Below are positions 6,783 through 14,780 of a DNA stretch of 64,000 nucleotides, piece by piece. The translations under genes were made by a program, and so were the position numbers. Positions within the stretch are counted from its first letter, which is position 1, and each line of letters starts with the position of its first letter. Origin of the DNA: an uncultured Oscillospiraceae bacterium (GTDB taxonomy: Bacteria > Bacillota > Clostridia > Oscillospirales > Acutalibacteraceae); assembly GCA_900542575.1 (NCBI GenBank), contig UQOE01000007.1, forward strand, positions 1 through 64,000. The letters run 5' to 3'. The notes under the pieces are model-generated. The model was not told where the DNA came from, made no database searches, and worked only from the letters and a program-made list of their open reading frames with translations.

Positions 6783-8012
6783 ATGGCGACAAAAAGAAAA
6801 GATAAATCAAGGGTTGTTCTGAAAACCGGAGAGGTTCAGAGAAAAGACGGTACTTATCAATTTAGCTGGCAGGACAGCCAGATGAAAAGAAGATTTGTTT
6901 ACGCAAGAACCTTAGATGACCTGAGAGAAAAAGAGAAGCGTATTCAGAAAGATAAATGTGATGGTATTAAGACCGAAGCACGATATACAACCATTGATGA
7001 ATTATTTGACCTTTGGGCAAATATGAAAAGAGGGCTGAAGAATAATACCTTTGAAAATTACAAATATATGTACAATACCTTTGTGCGACCAGTGATTGGA
7101 AGTAAAAGAATATCAACGCTGAAGAAATCAGATATTAAGAAATACTACAATTATCTTGTTGACGAAAGAAATTTGAAGCCTTCAACGATTGATAATATAC
7201 ATACGGTTCTTCATCAGGTTTTACAGATTGCTGTCGATGATGACTTCATCAGAAATAACCCGTCAGATAATGTGTTGAGAGAATTGAAAAAAGCACATTG
7301 TTTTCAGTCGGAAAAGCGTAGAGCGTTGACGAAACTGGAGCAGGAGCTATTTCTGAATTTCCTGAAAACCCACCCTGTATATGAACACTGGTATCCGGTC
7401 TTTGCAGTAATGATAGGAACTGGACTTCGTGTGGGGGAAGTAACTGGATTGAGATGGTGTGATATTGATATGGAAAGTGGAATGATTGATGTTAATCATA
7501 CTCTTGTATATTATGACCACAGAACCGAGGGGAGTAAAAGTGGCTGTTATTTCAATGTAAATACAACGAAGACTCCGGCGAGTATGAGGCAGGTTCCAAT
7601 GCTCGGTTTTGTGAAAGAAGCATTTGAACATGAGAAACAGAAGCAGGAAGATTTAGGACTTCATTGCGAGGTCACGATTGACGGATATACAGATTTTATT
7701 TTCATCAATCGTTTTGGTCAGGCACAGCACCAAGCCACACTCAACAAAGCAATCCGAAGAATTATCCGTGATTGCAATGATGAGCAGTTTTTGCACAGTG
7801 ATGAACCTGATGTGTTACTTCCTCATTTTAGCTGCCACTCGCTTAGACATACATTTACAACAAGAATGTGTGAAGCTGGAGTAAATATAAAGGTCATTCA
7901 AGACGCACTCGGACATTCAGATATTTCAACTACACTGAACATCTATGCTGATGTTACAAAAGAAATGAAAGCGGAAGAGTTCAAAGGATTGGATAGCTAC
8001 TTCAAAGTATAA
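6783..8012 (+). CDS. int: Tyrosine integrase of Tn916/Tn1549-type element
   Basis: This 409-residue tyrosine recombinase has an N-terminal arm-binding domain (about residues 10-65), a SAM-like core-binding domain (66-165) and a catalytic domain. Expected active-site residues are all present: Arg216 (GTGLRVGE), Lys263 (TTKTP), His352 and Arg355 (HSLRHTF), His378 (LGHSD) and Tyr388 (NIYADV). It should carry out integration and, with Xis, excision of the element. An AGGAGG site is 6 nt upstream, and the gene is tightly coupled to the third excisionase gene. Length and domain order match Tn916 Int. Confidence 0.93.
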   Translation: MATKRKDKSRVVLKTGEVQRKDGTYQFSWQDSQMKRRFVYARTLDDLREKEKRIQKDKCDGIKTEARYTTIDELFDLWANMKRGLKNNTFENYKYMYNTFVRPVIGSKRISTLKKSDIKKYYNYLVDERNLKPSTIDNIHTVLHQVLQIAVDDDFIRNNPSDNVLRELKKAHCFQSEKRRALTKLEQELFLNFLKTHPVYEHWYPVFAVMIGTGLRVGEVTGLRWCDIDMESGMIDVNHTLVYYDHRTEGSKSGCYFNVNTTKTPASMRQVPMLGFVKEAFEHEKQKQEDLGLHCEVTIDGYTDFIFINRFGQAQHQATLNKAIRRIIRDCNDEQFLHSDEPDVLLPHFSCHSLRHTFTTRMCEAGVNIKVIQDALGHSDISTTLNIYADVTKEMKAEEFKGLDSYFKV

Positions 8013-8035
8013 TATTGGACTTCACATACAGAAAG

Positions 8036-8066
8036 AGAACATACAGAGTGTTGTGTGTTCTTTTTT
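8036..8066 (+). terminator. Terminator of the integrase transcript
   Basis: AGAACATACA (8036-8045) pairs with TGTGTGTTCT (8052-8061), with one mismatch, followed by a T6 run 24 nt after the int stop codon. Confidence 0.7.
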
Positions 8067-8113
8067 CTTGTTCTGAAGCAGGAAAAGATAAGGCAGCGTT
8101 ACTTTGATGTGGA

Positions 8114-8142
8114 TTGACATTGTAAATAAGAGAAGTTATAAT
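8114..8142 (+). promoter_or_regulatory. Perfect consensus promoter facing out of the element
   Basis: TTGACA (8114-8119) and TATAAT (8137-8142) are both exact with 17-bp spacing. It lies after the int terminator and reads towards the element end. In the integrated form it reads into host DNA; in the excised circle it would read across the joint into the left-end genes. A small inverted repeat, GTATATG/CATATAC (about 8149-8172), sits at the predicted start. Confidence 0.7.
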
Positions 8143-8185
8143 TTCTTGTATATGAATATGCTCTTGCATATACTACTATCGCCCT

Positions 8186-8340
8186 ACATCATTTACATCA
8201 TATTTTACATCATTTGCCCGCAAAGTGACTCAAAGTAGAGCAAAAATATGAAGTATGGGGGATAATTGGAATATGGAGAATTTAATAGTATTAACACCAG
8301 CTTGGTCGAGTATGAAAGAACCACAAAAAGGGTCCCGACG
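8186..8340. other. Right terminal region of the element with arm-type direct repeats
   Basis: Three ACATCAT repeats (8186, 8195, 8207) are followed by two CAAAGT repeats about 10 bp apart (8221-8236). Short direct repeats at this place fit the arm sites bound by the integrase N-terminal domain in Tn916-like elements. Base composition changes from A+T-rich to G+C-rich between about 8320 and 8370, which is where I place the junction. The exact attachment core cannot be set without the other end. Confidence 0.4.
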
Positions 8341-8370
8341 ATGAAGACGCTGGACAAATAACGACAGTTA

Positions 8371-8406
8371 AAACGACGACCAGCCTTTGCGGGCTGGCCG
8401 TCGTTT
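8371..8406 (+). terminator. Host terminator just outside the element
   Basis: AAACGACGACCAGCC (8371-8385) pairs with GGCTGGCCGTCGTTT (8392-8406) with a single mismatch. It resembles host terminators at 30194 and 33248, so it is host DNA. It probably once ended the gene lying on the other side of the inserted element. Confidence 0.7.
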
Positions 8407-8457
8407 GCTATGGCCCAGAACCGTACGCAGAGCCGCCGATGGGGAATGACGAAGATC

Positions 8458-8486
8458 TTGCTGTCGGGAAACGACTCTGCTATACT
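8458..8486 (+). promoter_or_regulatory. Promoter of the thioesterase gene
   Basis: TTGCTG (8458-8463) and TATACT (8481-8486) with 17-bp spacing lie 45 nt before the start codon. Confidence 0.6.
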
Positions 8487-8530
8487 CTTTCCTATTGGAA
8501 GGTCTGAGCACCTGAAAGGAAAGAGATACC

Positions 8531-8935
8531 ATGTGTTTATTTGCCACGCTCGACGAGGCCAGAGAATTTTTTGACCACGACCGCTACGCCGTTGAAAACG
8601 GCGCTGTGATTGAAAAAATTGGAGAGCGCACAGCCGTCTGCTCTATGCAACTGACTGAACACCACCGCAATGCGGCGGGTGCCGTTATGGGCGGCGCTAT
8701 CTTTACGCTGGCGGATTTCGTATTTGCGGTCTCAACCAACAACCGGGAACACCACACCGTCAGTCAGCAGGTCAGCGTCAGCTATCTGAACGCCCCGAAA
8801 GGAGACCGTCTCACTGCACAGTCTTTCTGCGTCAAAGACGGCCGTACCACCTGCGTCTACAATATCATGGTCCGCGATGACGCCGGCCTCGATGTCGCGC
8901 AGGTTGTCATTACCGGATACAAGGTGAAAAAATAA
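8531..8935 (+). CDS. PaaI-type hotdog-fold acyl-CoA thioesterase
   Basis: This 134-residue single hotdog domain has the segment AAGAVMGGAIFTLADFVFAV (about residues 47-66), the long central helix and its approach in PaaI/YbgC-like thioesterases; an acid residue in that helix activates water. Length is normal for the family. It probably hydrolyses small or aromatic acyl-CoA thioesters in the cytoplasm. It has its own promoter and terminator, so it is monocistronic. The substrate is not evident, although aryl-acyl-CoA made by the ior-paaK genes of this window is one possibility. Confidence 0.82.
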   Translation: MCLFATLDEAREFFDHDRYAVENGAVIEKIGERTAVCSMQLTEHHRNAAGAVMGGAIFTLADFVFAVSTNNREHHTVSQQVSVSYLNAPKGDRLTAQSFCVKDGRTTCVYNIMVRDDAGLDVAQVVITGYKVKK

Positions 8936-8950
8936 TAAATTTTAACCGAA

Positions 8951-8987
8951 AAAAGCGATCAACCCAAATGGGGTTGGTCGCTTTTTT
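8951..8987 (+). terminator. Terminator between thioesterase and LuxR pseudogene
   Basis: AAAAGCGATCAACCC (8951-8965) pairs with GGGTTGGTCGCTTTT (8971-8985), with T and A runs on either side. It can serve both converging genes. Confidence 0.75.
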
Positions 8988-8992
8988 GCTTC

Positions 8993-9844
8993 TCAGACGG
9001 ACTTCCGGATGACTTCCGCCAGCTGGCTGCGCTTTGTGATATCGGTCTTTTCGAAGATATGGTAGACATGCTTCTTCACCGTGGAAATGCTGATGCACAT
9101 CTGCTCAGCGATTTCTTCATTGGAGCGGCTGGAGCAGATGAAACAGGCGGTTTCCCGCTCCCGCTCCGACAGGTGGAACTGCTGCGCCGCTTTCCAGAGG
9201 AGCTCCTGTGTAACAGGCTGCGGGTCCCGTCCGCGGGGACCGAAAAGCTGATAGGTGATGTGAGAGAGGTGATCTTTCAGATTTTCGAGGATCTGCAGGT
9301 CCCGGTCCGAAAAGTTGCCCATGGATTCCGAGCGGAACAGGTTGAGCACGCCGATGTTCTGGCCGTGGCGGCGGAGCAGAATGCCGGCGCCTTAAGGGAT
9401 GTGGTGCGGTTTCAGGAACCCCTGATAGAGATCGGTTTTCGTGCGTACATCTTCGTTCAGCAGGTCCGTATCACGGTAAGCCATGGAGTGCTGGGAAAGA
9501 TTGAAGGTGAGGTTCAGGTAGTCTTTCTCAAAATATTGATCCAGGTAGGTGCGGAAGACGTCGGGCTCCATTGCAATGGAACGGGAACGGATCTCGTCAA
9601 TGCTCTGATCGGGATTGAGAATGAAAAAATAGGCGTTGGTATAGGGGATGAGCAGCTGCAGGCAGTGAAAGGTCTGGGAAATAAAGCTCTGCAGGTCGGT
9701 TTCATCGTAAAGTTTCAGCAGAACCTGGTTGAAATTCAGCCAGTCGGAGTTGGGAAGTTCGGGGTCACCTCTGTGGAAACGATTATAGAACTTTGCCCCT
9801 GAAAGTTCTATATAGATTCCCCTCCAGGTGCAGAAAAATACCAT
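8993..9844 (-). pseudogene. LuxR-type regulator with GAF-like domain, split by an in-frame stop
   Basis: Two open stretches in one frame (9844-9392 and 9391-8993) make a single protein when read through one TAA at 9392-9394. The N-terminal part (NFNQVLLKLYDETDLQSF, then LIPYTNAYFFILNPD) and the following GILLRRHGQNIGVLNLFRSE look like a GAF sensor domain. The C-terminal 65 residues are a LuxR helix-turn-helix (LSERERETACFICSSRSNEE, then IAEQMCISISTVKKHV). Sequence around the stop reads PHHIP-stop-GAGILL, so only one codon is lost. The downstream half could still be made from an internal start, giving a sensorless DNA-binding protein. The true start is uncertain. Confidence 0.75.
9784..9812. 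promoter_or_regulatory. Perfect palindrome at the 5' end of the LuxR locus
   Basis: TATAGAACTTT (9784-9794) and AAAGTTCTATA (9802-9812) are exact 11-bp arms around 7 nt. On the minus strand the arm contains TATAAT, so it may overlap the promoter of the LuxR gene. That would place the real start downstream of the ATG at 9844. It looks like a dimeric regulator site. Confidence 0.45.
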
Positions 9845-9897
9845 TTACGGTTCGTTGCCGGAGGGGGAAAAATCAAATACAATAGCATCATCAACAA

Positions 9898-9947
9898 AAC
9901 GGAAGTGCAATGGGGCTGAAATCCTGGGGCACTTCCGTTCTTTTTTT
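9898..9947 (+). terminator. Terminator in front of the DUF1989 remnant
   Basis: AACGGAAGTGC (9898-9908) pairs exactly with GCACTTCCGTT (9929-9939), followed by a T7 run. A promoter-like pair TTGCCG (9855-9860)/TACAAT (9878-9883) lies just upstream, so this could be an attenuator rather than a simple end of transcription. I found no known riboswitch pattern in it. Confidence 0.6.
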
Positions 9948-9994
9948 GAAACCGAGCGCGCCAGTCTGCCGCCGCAGAAAAAGGAGGTCCCACT

Positions 9995-10285
9995 ATGGAC
10001 AGAATCTGGAGCAAAACCCTGCGACCCGGAGAGAAATGGTCCGGTAATATCGGCAGAGGCCGATACATCCATTTTAAAGCTCTGGGCGACGACGCAAACG
10101 TATCCCTTCTCATGTACAACATGTACGACACCTCAGAACGCTATAACATGCCCGATACCCTGAAGGCACAGTTTATTTCCGCCCTGACCCACGGCAACGT
10201 CATGATGTCGGATAACGACCGCGTTATGGCCAGCATCGTGCAGGACACCACCGGATGGAACGACACCATCTCCGGACTGGTTGAC
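9995..10285 (+). pseudogene. Truncated DUF1989 (urea amidolyase-associated) protein
   Basis: The first 95 or so residues match the N terminus of DUF1989/UAAP proteins: LRPGEKWSGNIGRGRYIHFK, MYNMYDTSERYNMPDT and NVMMSDNDRVMASIVQDT. These proteins accompany urea or guanidine metabolism. After NDTISG the frame runs into sequence that is the antisense of a MATE transporter gene, so the C-terminal part has been lost by a deletion. The start codon has AAGGAGG nearby. The breakpoint is estimated at 10275-10290. No urea or guanidine genes remain in the window. Confidence 0.7.
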
Positions 10286-10682
10286 CGTCGCCGCACTGGC
10301 GCCGACGAGTCTGAGCAGGGGGGGCAGGAAGAGGAGCATGAGTGCCATCAGCAAGCAGGCCAGTCCCGATACTGGACCACATACAGAACGCCCCAATTTT
10401 ATTGGCGTACTCGTTTCGCCCTTCGCCATAGGCACGAGAGATGACGCTGGTGCCGCCGATGCCGAAGATGTTTCCCAATGACATAAACAGGAGAAACACC
10501 GGCGTTGCAAGGGAGACGGCTGCTGTCTGACAGGCATCGTTGGTCCGGCCGATGAAAAAGGTATCAGCCAGATTATAGATGAGCGTCATGAGCATGGCGG
10601 CGACGGCGGGCAGCGCGTTCTTAATGACGGCTGTCTGTACGGGCATATGGTTGTATTCTTCCAGTGTCCTGGAATGCGTCAT
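10286..10682 (-). pseudogene. Truncated and frameshifted MATE-family efflux protein
   Basis: The first 100 residues are a typical MATE N terminus: HMPVQTAVIKNALPAVAAML, LIYNLADTFFIGRTND and GIGGTSVISRAYGEGR. Around 10360-10370 the frame shifts by one; the neighbouring frame then gives LLMALMLLFLPPLLRLVGAS, the expected next membrane segment. The gene then stops at the junction with the DUF1989 fragment. The start ATG at 10682 has GAGGTG 6 nt upstream. It lies behind a MarR gene on the same strand, the usual order for regulated multidrug efflux. About three quarters of the transporter is missing. Confidence 0.75.
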
Positions 10683-10750
10683 CTGATTCACCTCAAATTA
10701 ATATCATGGTATTGAACTATGTGAAAGAAAAGCTCACGATCGGTGAGCTG

Positions 10751-11176
10751 TTAGTCCATGTTCTGGCATGCTCTTCGGAGCATGCCGAGAAACTGTTCTT
10801 TCTCGGCATCGGAAAAACCGGCGAGGAGTGTGTTTTCGGTTTGCGTCATATGGGCAGTTGCTTTGCAGCAGATTTTCTGCCCGGCCGGCGTCAGGCGGAC
10901 CAGCTTGATGCGCCGGTCCTCTTTGGAGCCAAAGCTCTCCAGGAACCCTTTTTCTTCCAGTCGGTCGGCAATGCCAAGAGCCGTGGACTGGGCGACATGC
11001 AGAGCTTTTTCCAACTGTTTCAGCGGAGCCTGCTTTCCCGGAAGACCGTCCAGGTAGAGCAGCGCACCGGACTGGGCAATGGTCAGATTGTCCTCTTTCA
11101 GGGCGTGATTCGCCTTTTTGGCCAGAGAGTCGTTGAGCTGCTTCAAATAAAATCCGCAGCTGGATTCGGATATCAT
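10751..11176 (-). CDS. MarR-family regulator
   Basis: This 141-residue protein has the MarR winged helix with APLKQLEKALHVAQSTALGI as recognition region and the wing EDRRIKLVRLTPAGQ. GAGGAGG lies 8 nt before the ATG. It precedes the truncated MATE gene by 68 nt on the same strand and is divergent from the chelatase operon. It probably controlled the MATE exporter and may also act on the shared divergent promoter region. Since its likely partner is broken, any remaining role may concern the chelatase genes. Confidence 0.85.
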   Translation of the reverse strand: MISESSCGFYLKQLNDSLAKKANHALKEDNLTIAQSGALLYLDGLPGKQAPLKQLEKALHVAQSTALGIADRLEEKGFLESFGSKEDRRIKLVRLTPAGQKICCKATAHMTQTENTLLAGFSDAEKEQFLGMLRRACQNMD

Positions 11177-11227
11177 ACAGCATGCCTCCTCGTGTCTGAC
11201 AAAATTATAGGGGATGCGGTTTAAAAA

Positions 11228-11282
11228 ATCAATACCTAACTATCAATACACTTCCTTTCCTTTCCCAGGCTTTTGTTATAAT
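11228..11282 (+). promoter_or_regulatory. Promoter region of the chelatase operon with direct repeats
   Basis: TATAAT (11277-11282) lies 33 nt before the cobN-like start, preceded by a poor -35 (TTCCTT, 19 bp away). Upstream are two ATCAATAC repeats with a 14-nt period (11228 and 11242). The weak -35 with repeats nearby suggests an activator or repressor site. Confidence 0.4.
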
Positions 11283-11315
11283 AGAGTCATAATTGTATGA
11301 ATCAGGAGTGATCAG

Positions 11316-14300
11316 ATGCTTCACATTGCAGTAGCCGCCGTCAGCGCACCGGCGCTGGGCCATTTGAATACCTTTCAGAAAGAGTTCGCAGCCGCCTATG
11401 GGCAGGACCGGCTGTCGTTTCAGATGTTCTATATGGCGGAGGCGGGCGTGTCGGTGCTGGAGCGCGGCGAGGAGATTGCCCGGGCCATTGCCGGCGCCGA
11501 TCTGGCCATTGTGGACATTATGGGCGCGGCTGAACCGGTTCAGGACCTGGTGCGCAGTGCGCTGCTGCAGTGCAGAGGGCAGCGGATCGTCATCGGAAAC
11601 AGCAGCCGGGATCTGATCCGCCTTGGCTCCTTCTCCATGGAGGGGAAGAAGATGAGACAGTCCCATCCGGAGAAGCCGCAGAAGAATGCCTCTAAGCTTA
11701 TGCACACCATGCGGCGCATGGCGCTGATGCTCGGCACGGTTGTGCCGGTGGGCATGACTGCGGATATGAAGAATTATTTCCGCCTCATCGACTACTGGCA
11801 GCAGGCCGGACAGCAGGATATTTTCTCCTTTATGCATCTGATTCTGCGGAACTATTTCGGTATGAAATTCCTGCCGAAGGAGCAGCCGTGCGGCATGCGG
11901 TATGGGATTTACCTGAAGGACCCGAATACTGAGAAAATCTACGACCGCATCCGGAACTGGAAAAAGGAGATGAACTTTCAGCCGGACCGGCCGACCGTGG
12001 CGCTGCTTTTTTATGGACACCACTACCCCAATGACTTTACCCCGGCGGTCCGGGTGTTTGCACAGAATTTGGAGGAAGACTGCAATGTTCTGCCCATCGC
12101 GTTCTCCCAGAACCAGGATGAGGATCTGGATACGCTGGAGCACCTGCTGCGCGAGGTCGATGATTCTTTGGCCGCTATTGTCAATCTGATGCCGTTTCGT
12201 CTGGGCGCCGGTCCCATGGGCGGCGATGCAGGACGAGCCGTGGAAATTCTGGAGCATTGCGGCGTACCCTATTTTAAGCCGTTCTGCCTGACCAAGACGG
12301 AAAAAGGCGAGTGGAAGGATGTCGAGTGCGTCAATCCCGGCGAGTTTCTGATCAGCATTCTGCTGCCGGAGCTGGATGGCGGCATCCACACCTACCCCGT
12401 GGGCATTGTGGAGAAATCCGCAGATCCGGCACTGCCGGAGGTATCGAGGATCGTGCCGGACAAGCCTCGGATTGCGGAGTACTGCAGCCGAATTCGCCGC
12501 TTTATGGCACTGCAGCAGAAACCCAATGCAGAGAAGAAGATTGCGCTGATCTGCTACAACTACCCGGCCGGGGAAGATAATATCTTCGGCGGCGCATTTC
12601 TCGACACGTTCCAGTCCGTGGCGCAGATTCTACGGTGTTTGAAGGAGAACGGGTATCATACCGATGACCTCTCCGCAGAAGAACTGCAGGCATCTTTCTG
12701 TGCCGACGGCGTCTGCAACGATCCGCAGTGGGCCGATGCTGCAGAGACGGAGCAGTACAGTACCTGGAATGGGAAACGGTACCCGGTGCGCGGCGTGCAG
12801 CTTGGCAATGTCTTTGTGGGACTGCAGCCCCTGCGAGACGGGGGGAATCCCGATGCCGTCCACGACAAGACCCTTCCGGCATCGCCGGAGTATGAAACCT
12901 TTTACCACTGGATCCAGCAGGATTTTGAGGCGGACGCCATGGTCCACATTGGCACCCACGGGACGCTGGAATTTCTGCCCGGTAAGGAGAACGGCATGAC
13001 GGCGGACTGCACGCCGGATCGGCTGGTAGGCGAAATTCCCCATTTCTATTTCTATTATCTTGGCAATCCATCCGAGGCCATGATCGCCAAGCGCCGCAGC
13101 CACGCGGTGCTGATTGGCTATCAGGCACCGGCGTATGAGACCGGCGGTCTGTATGGGGACTATGCAGAGCTGAAGCGTACCATAGGCGAGTACCGGGAGA
13201 GCCGACAGACGGCGCCGGAGCGCTGCAGAGATCTTCTGCAGTCCATTCAGAAACAGGAGAAACAGCTCTCTCTCCTGGACGGACCCGTGACCGAGGAAGA
13301 ACTGGACCGCCTGGAAGACCGACTTTATGAATATGAATGCTCCCTGATTCCCTCGGGTCTGCACGTGATTGGAACTGGCCTGAACCGGGAGGAGGCGGAG
13401 GACTACGCAGAGCAGGTCGCAGAGCTCTCTCCGGAGGAGGTCTCCCGGAAAGATCTGGAGCAGCGCGCCATGGAATGCCGCGAACTGCAGAATCTGCTGC
13501 AGGCACTGAGCGGGCGCTATCTCCCGGTCTCCACTGCGGGAGATCTGTTCAAGAATCCGCATCTGCTTCCTTCCGGGAACAATCTGGTCCAGTTCGATCC
13601 GCGTCTGGTCCCGACCCGTACTGCCTTTGCGCGCGGTGCCGCCATCGCGGAGGAGACTCTGACGCGGTACTGCAAAGAGCACGGCAAATGGCCGGAGTCC
13701 ACAGCGGTTATCCTGTGGGGTCTGGAGACCTCTAAGACCCAGGGGGAGACCCTCGGGCAGATCCTGACCTATCTCGGCGTCGGTCTAAAGGGACGGGACC
13801 AGAGCTTTGATTCGAGGTTCGAAATTCGCACAGTTGAGGAGCTGGGCCGCCCGCGCATTGATGTGACCATTCACATATGCGGATTTTTCCGCGACATGTA
13901 CCCCAATCTGGTGGAGAATCTCAACGAGGTCTTCCGCCGCCTGATGGAGCGGAACGAGACGGATGAGCAGAGCTATTTTGCCCGAAACACCCGCCGGAAC
14001 CGGCAGATGCTGCTGAAACGCGGCTATGATGAAAAGACGGCAGAGGAGATGGCGCGGAGCCGGATCTTTGGCCCGAAAGCGGGAGAATATGGCACCACGC
14101 TGACCCGGCTCGTGCGTGAGGGCACCTGGGAGAAGGAGGCGGACCTGAGCGCCGCATTCACGGACAGCCTGTCCTGCCTCTACACGCCGACCTGTCACGG
14201 TACCCCGGGCAAGGAGCTGCTGGAGCAGAACTACCGGAATGTTCAGCTGATGTCCCAGGTGCGAAACAACGCAGAGTATGAGCTGATTGACCTGGACCAC

Positions 14301-14768
14301 TACTATGAGTTCTATGGCGGTCTCGCCAAATCGGTTGAGTCGGTTCGTGGAAAACAGGCTGAGATGTACGTTGCGGACACCACTGGAAGAGAAGTCCGCA
14401 TCACAGGACTTCGGGAATCACTGGAGCGGGGCATGGTGACCCGCCTCCTGAACCCCCGCTGGATCCGGGGCATGACACGCCACGGCTACCACGGCGTCCA
14501 GCAGATAGAAAAGCGTTTTGAAAACGTGCTGGGCCTGGCGGCCACCACCGGAGCGGTGGACAGCGCGGACTTCTCCCGTATGGAACAGCGCTATGTGGAG
14601 GATGCAGATCTCCGGGACCAGCTGCGGGATGCAAACCCCTGGGCCTACCGGAACATGCTGCACCGCCTGCTGGAGGCTGACTCCCGCGGATACTGGCAGC
14701 CCTCTGACGAGGAGAGGGAGACGGTTCAGCGGGTTTATCTGGAAACTGAGGGTGAAATTGAACGATAG
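11316..14768 (+). CDS. CobN/BchH-type metal chelatase large subunit
   Basis: This 1150-residue protein aligns with the large, tetrapyrrole-binding subunit of cobalt or magnesium chelatases. It has an N-terminal domain (residues 1-130), the long CobN core with AMVHIGTHGTLEFLPGKENG around residue 550, DPRLVPTRTAFARG near 760, and the C-terminal EYELIDLDHYYEFYGGLAKS. In aerobic cobalamin synthesis CobN with CobS/CobT inserts cobalt; BchH with BchI/BchD inserts magnesium. Here the partner genes are of ChlI and ChlD type and no tetrapyrrole-biosynthesis gene is near, so metal and substrate are open. AGGAG lies 7 nt before the ATG, and a 12-nt gap links it to the ATPase gene. Confidence 0.88.
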   Translation: MLHIAVAAVSAPALGHLNTFQKEFAAAYGQDRLSFQMFYMAEAGVSVLERGEEIARAIAGADLAIVDIMGAAEPVQDLVRSALLQCRGQRIVIGNSSRDLIRLGSFSMEGKKMRQSHPEKPQKNASKLMHTMRRMALMLGTVVPVGMTADMKNYFRLIDYWQQAGQQDIFSFMHLILRNYFGMKFLPKEQPCGMRYGIYLKDPNTEKIYDRIRNWKKEMNFQPDRPTVALLFYGHHYPNDFTPAVRVFAQNLEEDCNVLPIAFSQNQDEDLDTLEHLLREVDDSLAAIVNLMPFRLGAGPMGGDAGRAVEILEHCGVPYFKPFCLTKTEKGEWKDVECVNPGEFLISILLPELDGGIHTYPVGIVEKSADPALPEVSRIVPDKPRIAEYCSRIRRFMALQQKPNAEKKIALICYNYPAGEDNIFGGAFLDTFQSVAQILRCLKENGYHTDDLSAEELQASFCADGVCNDPQWADAAETEQYSTWNGKRYPVRGVQLGNVFVGLQPLRDGGNPDAVHDKTLPASPEYETFYHWIQQDFEADAMVHIGTHGTLEFLPGKENGMTADCTPDRLVGEIPHFYFYYLGNPSEAMIAKRRSHAVLIGYQAPAYETGGLYGDYAELKRTIGEYRESRQTAPERCRDLLQSIQKQEKQLSLLDGPVTEEELDRLEDRLYEYECSLIPSGLHVIGTGLNREEAEDYAEQVAELSPEEVSRKDLEQRAMECRELQNLLQALSGRYLPVSTAGDLFKNPHLLPSGNNLVQFDPRLVPTRTAFARGAAIAEETLTRYCKEHGKWPESTAVILWGLETSKTQGETLGQILTYLGVGLKGRDQSFDSRFEIRTVEELGRPRIDVTIHICGFFRDMYPNLVENLNEVFRRLMERNETDEQSYFARNTRRNRQMLLKRGYDEKTAEEMARSRIFGPKAGEYGTTLTRLVREGTWEKEADLSAAFTDSLSCLYTPTCHGTPGKELLEQNYRNVQLMSQVRNNAEYELIDLDHYYEFYGGLAKSVESVRGKQAEMYVADTTGREVRITGLRESLERGMVTRLLNPRWIRGMTRHGYHGVQQIEKRFENVLGLAATTGAVDSADFSRMEQRYVEDADLRDQLRDANPWAYRNMLHRLLEADSRGYWQPSDEERETVQRVYLETEGEIER

Positions 14769-14780
14769 AGGAATGCTGCA

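Noticed and set aside
8186..8236. Short repeats as a CRISPR array
   Set aside because: The ACATCAT and CAAAGT units are 6-7 nt with 2-6 nt spacing, far from CRISPR geometry. Integrase arm sites fit better.
9840..9994. Guanidine riboswitch before the DUF1989 remnant
   Set aside because: DUF1989 genes often follow ykkC-type riboswitches, so I looked for the conserved ykkC and mini-ykkC (ACGR loop) motifs. Only a plain terminator is present.
11177..11315. Cobalamin riboswitch before the chelatase operon
   Set aside because: The leader is too short and lacks a B12-box-like sequence.
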